Shown: one piece after another, positions 1 through 3,854 of the stretch | Layout: the number at the start of each line of letters is the position of its first letter | Numbering within the stretch: position 1 is the stretch's first letter | Assembly: GCA_946008205.1 (NCBI GenBank) | Contig: CAMGAZ010000114.1 | Span: forward strand, 1-5,438 | Direction: 5' to 3' | Length of the DNA stretch: 5,438 bases | From: an uncultured Clostridium sp. | GTDB taxonomy: Bacteria > Bacillota > Clostridia > TANB77 > CAG-508 | Notes under the pieces: model-generated | What the model saw: only the letters and a program-made list of their open reading frames with translations | The model's database searches: none | Told to the model about the DNA's origin: nothing | Translations under genes and position numbers: made by a program

Positions 1-19
1 AAAGGAAAGGAAAATTAAA

Positions 20-796
20 ATGAAAATTGATAAAAGAAAAAATTATTATATTGTTTTTGTAACAGAGGGACTTGGCTTGAATGACCATAAAAAGAAAGTA
101 TATGGTAGACAAAGAAGTTATGATGTAGGCTATGTAATAGTTGACAAAAAGGGAACTATAATAAAAATGTTTAATGCTCTAACAAAAGAAATATTTGGAG
201 ATTCAGAACTTATGGCAACAGCATATTTTGCCAACAAAATACCATTGTATGAATATATGATAGACAATAAAGAAGTCAAAGAAAAAATGTTTGTTAAAAT
301 AGTAAACGAAATTAAAAGAGATTTAAAAAAATATAATATAAAAGGAATACTTGCATATAATGTAAATTATGATATTACAGCACTTGTAGAAACTGCACAA
401 TACACAATGAAAGATAATTGCCCAAAACTAACTTTTGAGAAAACAAAGAATGGAAAATACAAACCATTATTTGAAGTATTTTTACAAAAATTATTAAATA
501 CAAAGGTTGAATTTTATGATATTTGGACAATGGCTTGCAAGACACTATGCCAACAAAAAACTTTTCTTGCAAATGCAAAATACACAAACAAAGGTAATAT
601 AATTACAAATGCAGAAACAGTTTATCAATATATCACAGACAAAGAAGAATTTAAAGAGGACCACACTGCTTTATCAGATGCAATTATAGAGAGTGAGATA
701 CTTGCAAGAATATTTGCAAATGGTTGTAGTTTAATGAAACAAATGTACTTCCCTTTTAGAATGATACCAAAAGAATATCAAAGAAAAGTTGCTTAA
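20..796 (+). CDS. DnaQ-like (DEDDh-type) exonuclease-fold protein with an altered first active-site residue
   Basis: A 258-residue protein. It starts at the ATG at 20, behind a purine-rich AAAGGAAAGG at 1-10. It resembles the RNase-H-fold 3'-5' exonucleases (DnaQ/DEDDh group) found in many phages of Gram-positive bacteria. The order of motifs fits: a hydrophobic strand then V14-T15-E16 where DTE is expected (Exo I), YDVGY at 35-39, a SAYYA-like block ATAYFANKIP at 67-75, AYNVNYD with D118 (Exo II), YDIWTMAC at 166-173, and HTALSD with H215 and D220 (Exo III). Other members of this phage family, as I recall them, carry DTET at the first motif. Here the first Asp is Val, so one of four metal ligands appears missing and catalysis is doubtful. 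The fold assignment is fairly sure, activity and substrate are not. Its stop lies in a terminator loop. Its promoter is upstream of the window. Confidence 0.75.
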   Translation: MKIDKRKNYYIVFVTEGLGLNDHKKKVYGRQRSYDVGYVIVDKKGTIIKMFNALTKEIFGDSELMATAYFANKIPLYEYMIDNKEVKEKMFVKIVNEIKRDLKKYNIKGILAYNVNYDITALVETAQYTMKDNCPKLTFEKTKNGKYKPLFEVFLQKLLNTKVEFYDIWTMACKTLCQQKTFLANAKYTNKGNIITNAETVYQYITDKEEFKEDHTALSDAIIESEILARIFANGCSLMKQMYFPFRMIPKEYQRKVA

Positions 797-813
797 GCAA
801 CTTTTTTATTTTT
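784..813 (+). terminator. Intrinsic terminator overlapping the 3' end of the exonuclease-like gene
   Basis: A perfect 9-bp stem, AAAAGTTGC (784-792) with GCAACTTTT (797-805), has the loop TTAA and a T tract running to 813. The TAA stop codon (794-796) is in the loop, so the left arm encodes the last residues of the protein. A palindrome plus T-rich tail is the classic Rho-independent form. Confidence 0.9.
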
Positions 814-818
814 ACTTA

Positions 819-963
819 TTATGTAAACTCATTATGTTAAGTTGCGCGTCGGCGCCAAAGGTTTACATAATATATTTACTTTTAATTATGGGCGGGCGAA
901 CAAATGTTCGTGGGATCACCTTTTAAGGTTTACATAACATATTAACATAAAGGTTTACATAAC
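819..963. repeat. Cluster 1 of the GGTTTACATAA motif, with GC-rich blocks
   Basis: This gap between a terminator and the next promoter holds copies of an 11-base motif in both orientations. TTATGTAAAC is at 819-828, a TTATGTTAA variant at 832-840, GGTTTACATAA at 860-870, 927-937 and 952-962, and TTAACATAA at 942-950. GC-rich blocks (about 842-856 and 890-898) lie between them and contrast with the A+T-rich surroundings. Repeated short motifs in mixed orientation ahead of a promoter suggest operators or initiator-binding iterons. The binding protein is unknown. The spacing is irregular and the copies are too short for a CRISPR array. Confidence 0.75.
897..910. promoter_or_regulatory. Near-palindrome CGAACA-AA-TGTTCG
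   Basis: Six-base arms CGAACA (897-902) and TGTTCG (905-910) are separated by AA. The core AACAAATGTTCG recurs at 1963-1974 and, inverted, at 2669-2680. Each copy lies in a gap that also holds GGTTTACATAA motifs. A dimeric repressor-type binding site is a reasonable inference. No protein in the window has an evident DNA-binding domain to match it. Confidence 0.5.
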
Positions 964-1000
964 AACTTGCAAATAAAATAAAAAATATTTGAATAATCTA

Positions 1001-1029
1001 TTGACTTTTGGTTATAATAGTAGTATAAT
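1001..1029 (+). promoter_or_regulatory. Sigma-A promoter for the 50-residue membrane peptide
   Basis: TTGACT (1001-1006), a 17-base spacer and TATAAT (1024-1029). The upstream element GAATAATCTA directly before the -35 is repeated almost exactly before the promoters at 1226 and 2036. The spacer also resembles that of the 2036 promoter (TTTGG...ATAATAGTA), so the phage appears to reuse one promoter cassette. Confidence 0.9.
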
Positions 1030-1060
1030 AATTATAGAGTTAAGGAAAAGAGGTAAACAA

Positions 1061-1213
1061 ATGAGTAATTTAATTTTATTAGTTTTTGATTTATGTTTAT
1101 TTGCATTTTATGCAACAATAGGCTTTATAGGTTTTATGTTAATACAAGGCATAACCTATTGGACAACAGGTTTTAGCATTTATAATTGGTTGTCAAAACA
1201 ATTACAAAAATAA
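1061..1213 (+). CDS. Small single-pass (or re-entrant) membrane peptide, 50 residues
   Basis: The ATG at 1061 is chosen because AAGGAAAAGAGG (1042-1053) sits seven bases upstream and the -10 box at 1024-1029 puts the transcript start near 1036. An in-frame upstream extension to 989 would begin before the promoter and is rejected. Residues 3-29 are almost wholly hydrophobic (LILLVFDLCLFAF then IGFIGFMLI) with a single Asp at 10. They form a likely transmembrane segment, followed by a polar Trp/Tyr-containing tail ending in KQLQK. I do not recognise a family. Small membrane peptides in phage early regions sometimes act on host membranes or exclude other phages, but nothing here shows that. No terminator follows, so transcription can run into the next two genes. 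Confidence 0.75.
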   Translation: MSNLILLVFDLCLFAFYATIGFIGFMLIQGITYWTTGFSIYNWLSKQLQK

Positions 1214-1225
1214 TTGAATAATCTA

Positions 1226-1254
1226 TTGACAAAAACAACAAAAGGTGCTATAAT
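1226..1254 (+). promoter_or_regulatory. Consensus sigma-A promoter for the 53-residue peptide
   Basis: TTGACA (1226-1231), a 17-base spacer and TATAAT (1249-1254), an exact consensus in both boxes. The upstream TTGAATAATCTA begins right at the stop codon of the preceding gene, copying the arrangement at 1001. Confidence 0.93.
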
Positions 1255-1280
1255 ATAAGTATAATAAGGAAGTGAGATAA

Positions 1281-1442
1281 ATGGATTTATTTAAAGGGGC
1301 TTCAATGAAAATGGCAACCAGCCTTGACTGGAATTGCAAAACAATTTGCAAGAGGCATAAAAAGGACACTCAAAGAATACACAAAAGAGCAAGGACAGAA
1401 TTAAAAAAAGATTTGCAAAAACTATTGACAAATAACAAATAA
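1281..1442 (+). CDS. Small basic peptide of 53 residues, unknown function
   Basis: An ATG at 1281 lies behind AAGGAAGTGAG (1266-1276) and a consensus promoter, and the frame is open to TAA at 1440-1442. The translation starts MDLFKGASMKMATSLDWNCK and continues as a strongly basic stretch with repeated Lys/Arg (CKRHKKD, IHKRARTELKKDL), ending LLTNNK. The two Cys (19, 23) four residues apart followed by His26 are noted but do not make a full zinc motif. I recognise no family. Its basic character would suit a nucleic-acid or host-protein binder, which is only a guess. The -35 box of the next promoter is encoded by its last Leu-Thr codons. The promoter, ribosome binding site and tight packing are the main evidence that it is real. 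Confidence 0.7.
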   Translation: MDLFKGASMKMATSLDWNCKTICKRHKKDTQRIHKRARTELKKDLQKLLTNNK

Positions 1443-1453
1443 AATGATATAAT
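1425..1453 (+). promoter_or_regulatory. Extended -10 sigma-A promoter inside the end of the 53-residue gene
   Basis: TTGACA (1425-1430), a 17-base spacer and TATAAT (1448-1453), with TGA directly before the -10 (extended -10). The -35 lies within the coding sequence of the preceding peptide. It drives the 114-residue gene at 1547. Confidence 0.92.
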
Positions 1454-1463
1454 AATATCATAG

Positions 1464-1507
1464 TAAGGAAGAGGTAAAAACCTAACTAGTAACTCTTGGA
1501 AGTAGGT
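1464..1507 (+). other. 5' leader with an orphan Shine-Dalgarno and a hairpin
   Basis: Just after the likely transcript start (about 1460), AAGGAAGAGG (1464-1473) closely copies the ribosome sites of the two preceding genes, but no usable start codon follows it. A stem then forms between ACCTAACT (1480-1487) and AGTAGGT (1501-1507), with one bulged A. The real ribosome site for the next gene is 30 bases further on. It may be a decayed leader gene or an RNA control element. Confidence 0.4.
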
Positions 1508-1546
1508 CATAAAAATAAAATTTGAAAGGTTAAAAAGGTGATTAGT

Positions 1547-1891
1547 ATGGGAAAATTAACAATAGCAAAAGTAAATGAAATGGCAAGAGGAGTAGCAATG
1601 CAAGAAATTGCAGAAAATGGCTTAAAGAACTTCTTACAAGTAGAAGGAACTAAATTTGCAAAAGATTTTGAGTTTGACACAGAAGAAGGAAGAAAAACAA
1701 AGACAGTCAGAGTTGACATAGTAGTTCCAAAGTTAGATGAAGAGGACAATGCAGAAACATTGGCACAAGATTATCAATTCAAAATGGCAGAGAAGGCAGA
1801 AAATGCAAAAGCCAAAGCAGAAGCCAAAGCAAAGAAAATTGCAAGAGATGAAAAATTAAGAGCTAAAAAGAAGGCAGAAAAAGGGGAATAG
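1547..1891 (+). CDS. 114-residue protein with Lys/Ala/Glu-rich C-terminal helix, unknown function
   Basis: The start is taken as ATG 1547, preceded by AAGGTGAT (1535-1542), a good match to the 16S anti-Shine-Dalgarno. GTG at 1538 lies within that site and is less likely. The first ~65 residues mix helix-forming sequence (IAKVNEMARGVAMQEIAENG) with a strand-like stretch (TKTVRVDIVVPKL). Residues ~80-112 are a low-complexity charged helix (AEKAENAKAKAEAKAKK, then RDEKLRAKKKAEKGE) that could be a coiled coil or nucleic-acid-binding tail. I recognise no family. It has a consensus extended -10 promoter and its own strong terminator, so it is probably well expressed. The TAG stop lies in the terminator loop. 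Existence is well supported, function is not. Confidence 0.85.
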   Translation: MGKLTIAKVNEMARGVAMQEIAENGLKNFLQVEGTKFAKDFEFDTEEGRKTKTVRVDIVVPKLDEEDNAETLAQDYQFKMAEKAENAKAKAEAKAKKIARDEKLRAKKKAEKGE

Positions 1892-1907
1892 TCCCCTTTT
1901 ATTTTTT
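1879..1907 (+). terminator. Intrinsic terminator overlapping the stop of the 114-residue gene
   Basis: A 9-bp perfect stem, AAAAGGGGA (1879-1887) with TCCCCTTTT (1892-1900), has a four-base loop (1888-1891) and a tail of six T after one A. The TAG stop (1889-1891) is in the loop. It ends the three-gene block that begins at 1061. Confidence 0.92.
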
Positions 1908-1913
1908 GCCTCC

Positions 1914-1998
1914 TAATGTTAAGTTATTATGTAAACCTTGTGTAGAGTTATTATGTAAACCAAACAAATGTTCGCGCCGGCAAAAGAAGTTAACATAA
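1914..1998. repeat. Cluster 2 of the GGTTTACATAA motif (mostly inverted)
   Basis: Two identical 15-base copies, GTTATTATGTAAACC at 1923-1937 and 1947-1961, lie 24 bases apart as direct repeats. They contain the reverse complement of GGTTTACATAA. A TTAACATAA variant is at 1990-1998 and a TAATGTTAAG half-match near 1914. AACAAATGTTCG (1963-1974) followed by the GC-rich CGCCGGC lies between them. The layout (terminator, motifs, GC block, inverted motif, promoter) repeats that of 784-1029. Confidence 0.75.
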
Positions 1999-2035
1999 TA
2001 TGGTAAAAATATTTTAATAAAATATGAATAATGTA

Positions 2036-2064
2036 TTGACATTTGGGAATAATAGTAATATAAT
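2036..2064 (+). promoter_or_regulatory. Sigma-A promoter for the metallopeptidase gene
   Basis: TTGACA (2036-2041), a 17-base spacer and TATAAT (2059-2064). GAATAATGTA lies just upstream, and the spacer is close to that of the promoter at 1001, so the two share a cassette. Confidence 0.93.
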
Positions 2065-2090
2065 AAAGACAATGAAAGAGAGGTAATCAT

Positions 2091-2642
2091 ATGAAAACAA
2101 AAAGATATTTTAAATTAATTTTAAAACCATACAATGTTATTCTAAAGCATTTTGATAGTGATATAAGAATATCAATAGGAAAAACATTTTGTTGCTTCCC
2201 TCAATTAGAAGAAAAAGAAATTGAAATCCCTATTGTAGAAGATATTGCAGGAAGGACAGCATTTTATAATAAGATGCAAAAAAGACTTAAACAATATAAT
2301 ATTCAAGGTCAATATTCAAGTGAGATATTAAGCTTTTTACACGAAATAGGACACATTTATACTTATACCAGATTTAATGAAATCAAATACAATTTCTGTA
2401 CTACTTTAATAAAAGAAATACAAGCAAAACACACAAATCCAAAATACTTAAATTTCTTTTATAATTGCTATTTTAATTTAAAACTAGAAAAACTTGCAGA
2501 CCAATGGGCAATGAACTTTATTAAAAATAATCAAGAATTGGTAGACCAATGGCAAATAATGCTTCAAGAGAACTACAATAAAGTTATGCCAAAGTTTATA
2601 AATCATATGAAAATAAAATACCACAAAGACTTGCTAGACTAA
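2091..2642 (+). CDS. ImmA/IrrE-type (M78-like) zinc metallopeptidase, 183 residues
   Basis: The ATG at 2091 follows AGAGAGG (2077-2083) with seven bases between. The diagnostic feature is H84-E-I-G-H88, an HEXXH zinc-binding and catalytic motif in a hydrophobic helix (EILSFLHEIGHIY). It is followed about 45 residues later by LEKLADQWAMNFI, where E133 and the A-D pair match the third-ligand helix of the ImmA/IrrE (DUF955, peptidase M78) group. ImmA proteins cleave phage or ICE repressors (known for ICEBs1 ImmA and ImmR). In this window no repressor gene is adjacent, so the target could be a host or rival-phage repressor, which is inference. The N-terminal ~75 residues are unlike the helix-turn-helix domain often found in fused forms, so it seems to be a stand-alone peptidase. 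It has its own promoter and terminator. Confidence 0.75.
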   Translation: MKTKRYFKLILKPYNVILKHFDSDIRISIGKTFCCFPQLEEKEIEIPIVEDIAGRTAFYNKMQKRLKQYNIQGQYSSEILSFLHEIGHIYTYTRFNEIKYNFCTTLIKEIQAKHTNPKYLNFFYNCYFNLKLEKLADQWAMNFIKNNQELVDQWQIMLQENYNKVMPKFINHMKIKYHKDLLD

Positions 2643-2656
2643 GCAAGTCTCTTTTT
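2627..2656 (+). terminator. Intrinsic terminator overlapping the metallopeptidase stop
   Basis: A 9-bp perfect stem, AGACTTGCT (2627-2635) with AGCAAGTCT (2642-2650), has loop AGACTA and a following CTTTTT. The TAA stop (2640-2642) spans the end of the loop and the first base of the right arm. Confidence 0.9.
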
Positions 2657-2658
2657 CA

Positions 2659-2758
2659 TTATGTAAACCGAACATTTGTTCAGGCGGCACGATCCTAATA
2701 AAATTTTATGTTAACCACTTTGGGCGGTCTTAAAGGTTTACATAACACCTTTACATAA
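2659..2758. repeat. Cluster 3 of the GGTTTACATAA motif
   Basis: TTATGTAAACC is at 2659-2669, the variant TTATGTTAACC at 2706-2716, GGTTTACATAA at 2735-2745 and CTTTACATAA at 2749-2758, with a decaying CTTTACATCC from 2762. CGAACATTTGTT (2669-2680) is the inverted form of the AACAAATGTTCG core and abuts the first motif. GC-rich blocks GGCGGCACGATCC and GGGCGGTC lie between. Here no promoter of the GAATAATSTA cassette follows. Confidence 0.72.
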
Positions 2759-2770
2759 TAACTTTACATC

Positions 2771-2840
2771 CTTGTCAAATCTTCACTTTGATCCCATTTA
2801 CTAATTCACTACCGATGTCAACTGCCGGCTCTTGTCAACT
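2771..2840. repeat. Three TTGTCAA-type motifs ahead of the CAGCTG array
   Basis: TTGTCAAAT (2772-2780), TGTCAACT (2816-2823) and TTGTCAACT (2832-2840) occur within 70 bases. The same TTGTCAA also precedes the second CAGCTG cluster at 4845-4851. Read on the minus strand it is a -35-like TTGACA, but here I see no convincing -10 at the right distance. No gene is visible in this stretch. Confidence 0.4.
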
Positions 2841-2857
2841 ATTTAATACCCATCGGG

Positions 2858-2977
2858 CAGCTGGTGAACAGCTGGCTACCGAGCAGCTGAGTAGCTGGAA
2901 CAGCTGAGTGAGCAGCTGACTAACTCCGGGACAGCTGGATGGCATGGACAGCTGAGCAGCTAGCTAATGAGTAGCTG
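2858..2977. repeat. Dense array of CAGCTG-like palindromes
   Basis: CAGCTG occurs at 2858, 2869, 2884, 2901, 2913, 2932 and 2949. One-base variants are TAGCTG at 2892 and 2972 and CAGCTA at 2957, with AGCTAGCTA around 2958-2966. Centre-to-centre spacing varies from 8 to 19 bases. The trailing base is G or A (CAGCTGG, CAGCTGA). The stretch is distinctly richer in G+C than its surroundings and has no reading frame of note. Such an array could be multiple operator sites for a dimeric regulator, a replication or packaging site, or a highly foldable RNA element. A promoter starts 50 bases downstream. Confidence 0.75.
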
Positions 2978-2988
2978 GATCCGCGCTA

Positions 2989-2999
2989 GGTTTACATAA
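2989..2999 (+). repeat. Isolated GGTTTACATAA motif
   Basis: An exact copy of the 11-base motif immediately right of the CAGCTG array, followed by AACTTTACC. It is the last clear copy in the window. Confidence 0.6.
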
Positions 3000-3027
3000 T
3001 AACTTTACCAAAACAGCTAGCAAAAAC

Positions 3028-3056
3028 TTTACTTTGAGTCCAAAGTGTAGTATAAT
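3028..3056 (+). promoter_or_regulatory. Promoter for the 103-residue gene, with palindromic spacer
   Basis: TTTACT (3028-3033), a 17-base spacer and TATAAT (3051-3056). An inverted repeat ACTTTG-AGTC-CAAAGT (3031-3046) overlaps the -35 and spacer, a position where a bound repressor would block polymerase. The downstream TTATTATAGAAA is shared with the promoter at 4887, and similar sequence follows those at 3413 and 4977. Confidence 0.82.
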
Positions 3057-3090
3057 TATTATAGAAAGAAAAAGAAAGGGGAAATAAAAT

Positions 3091-3402
3091 ATGAAAATTG
3101 AGGATTTAGAAAATTATACAAGAGTAATTGCATATGACGATGATAACCATGGAGTTAGAATTTTTGTTAATGGAATTTATATTGACAATATGGATAATAG
3201 CCTTGACGCCGCAGTTCATATTTTAATAGCTGGTCAAGATACCATAAGAGCAAATCAAATTGTAACAGCTGATGTGTACTTACCAGATGCGGAAGGTACA
3301 GATGAAGTGCTTGATAGGCTTCACAACTTATTATGCCAAGCTAAGAAACTTACACCAGAGCAAGAAGTGGCTATATTAAATAAAAAATACGATAAAATAT
3401 AA
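3091..3402 (+). CDS. Acidic 103-residue protein of unknown function
   Basis: ATG 3091 follows GAAAGGGG (3074-3081) nine bases upstream, behind a clear promoter. The protein has about nineteen Asp/Glu against ten Lys/Arg, so it is acidic, with an N-terminal YDDD (14-17). The middle looks like alternating strands (VRIFVNGIYIDNM, VTADVYLP) and helices (LDAAVHILIAGQ, DEVLDRLHNLLCQAKKL). I recognise no family. Acidity alone could suggest a DNA mimic or a protein inhibitor, but that is speculation. Its codons are a little richer in G+C than those of the left-hand genes. No terminator follows. The next promoter starts 10 bases after the stop, so transcripts may continue into the RNA region. Confidence 0.82.
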   Translation: MKIEDLENYTRVIAYDDDNHGVRIFVNGIYIDNMDNSLDAAVHILIAGQDTIRANQIVTADVYLPDAEGTDEVLDRLHNLLCQAKKLTPEQEVAILNKKYDKI

Positions 3403-3412
3403 TAATGAAAAT

Positions 3413-3441
3413 TTGATTTTTGCTTCAAAGTATAGTATAAT
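3413..3441 (+). promoter_or_regulatory. Promoter for the structured RNA and tRNA region
   Basis: TTGATT (3413-3418), a 17-base spacer and TATAAT (3436-3441). The spacer end CAAAGTATAG closely matches the CAAAGTGTAG in the promoter at 3028. No start codon with a ribosome site follows for several hundred bases, so the product is RNA. Confidence 0.85.
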
Positions 3442-3448
3442 ATAATTA

Positions 3449-3752
3449 TAGAAAAAATAAAAAAATATTTTTTCTTAAATCCTTTCTAACAAAGCGAGTA
3501 GCTGGTGAACTGGAAGGTTGACAGTCACGAATCAGGGTTGACTATTTGATAGTAGTAAGTGAACTATCCCAAATTGTTGGTGAAAGGCGACTAACCATCT
3601 AGCCTACTCTATATGTAGCGTACTTGTACGATAAACAAGCGTCAGCAGCGATCAGTCAGCTGCGAGTAGGAGACATATTATTCAATTAGTGCACACTCTC
3701 CTGCGGGTGGAGTTTGTATCATAAAGAACTATAGTCGCTCCGCTTCTTATAT
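3449..3752 (+). ncRNA. Putative structured noncoding RNA leader upstream of the tRNAs
   Basis: About 300 bases lie between a strong promoter and the first tRNA, with no credible reading frame. The 5' end is an A-tract/T-tract hairpin (AAAAAAT / ATTTTTT, around 3459-3473). Candidate stems are GATAGT (3548-3553) with ACTATC (3563-3568), CCTACTC (3603-3609) with GAGTAGG (3664-3670), and the long-range GCGACTA (3587-3593) with TAGTCGC (3732-3738). TAGCTGGT (3499-3506) can pair with ACCATCTA (3594-3601) with one mismatch, which would cross the long-range pairing as a pseudoknot. That topology, with CGACTA and AAAGAACTATAGTC, recalls the P3/P7 core of group I introns, but I cannot find exons or a P1. 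It may be a degenerate intron, an unknown phage RNA, or spacer. Individual stems of this size can arise by chance. Confidence 0.45.
3603..3671 (+). other. tRNA-like cloverleaf remnant (no D-arm, no CCA)
   Basis: A 7-bp acceptor-like stem (CCTACTC/GAGTAGG) encloses a 5-bp stem CTTGT/ACAAG with a seven-base loop (3628-3634), a five-base variable stretch, and a 5-bp stem GCAGC/GCTGC abutting the acceptor exactly as a T-stem does. Against a working tRNA: only 13 bases for the D region, C instead of U before the anticodon position, a nine-base T-loop without TTC, and no CCA after A3671. A direct repeat GTCAGC(A/T)GCGA (3641, 3655) accounts for part of the pairing. Confidence 0.3.
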
Positions 3753-3829
3753 GCACAAATATGCAAACTGGCAAAGCAGCTGGTCTTAGAAACCAGTGTT
3801 TGAAGGTTCGACTCCTTCTTTGTGCACCA
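3753..3829 (+). tRNA. tRNA with anticodon UAG (Leu by anticodon) but class-I shape
   Basis: The acceptor GCACAAA (3753-3759) pairs perfectly with TTTGTGC (3819-3825). A D-arm with TGC/GCA and a loop containing GG follows. The anticodon stem CTGGT/ACCAG has loop CTTAGAA (anticodon UAG at 3787-3789, U33 present). A five-base variable loop, T-arm GAAGG/CCTTC with TTCGACT, discriminator A and an encoded CCA complete it. UAG would read CUA, a leucine codon. Bacterial tRNA-Leu normally has a long variable arm, which is absent here, so charging with leucine is not assured. The next gene downstream is a normal class-II tRNA-Leu. Confidence 0.88.
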
Positions 3830-3854
3830 AGTGAACCATAACACTTAAAAATAA

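Noticed and set aside
375..587. Minus-strand open frame of about 70 codons
   Set aside because: It lies wholly inside the exonuclease-like gene, with no promoter or ribosome site, and its composition is what an antisense frame would give.
989..1060. Longer N-terminus for the membrane peptide
   Set aside because: It would start upstream of the -35 and -10 boxes at 1001-1029, so those codons would not be in the transcript. ATG 1061 has a proper ribosome site.
1507..1749. Minus-strand open frame of about 80 codons
   Set aside because: It is antisense to the well-supported 114-residue gene and has no ribosome site.
1899..2090. Minus-strand open frame of about 63 codons
   Set aside because: It covers a terminator tail, the repeat cluster and a clear plus-strand promoter. 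The translated sequence is low-complexity Tyr/Ser/Leu.
819..2758. CRISPR array
   Set aside because: The repeats are 11 bases, occur in both orientations at irregular spacing, and are interrupted by genes.
3787..3789. Amber-suppressor tRNA and stop-codon reassignment
   Set aside because: The anticodon is UAG, which reads CUA. An amber suppressor needs CUA as its anticodon. TAG also serves as a normal stop at 1889-1891.
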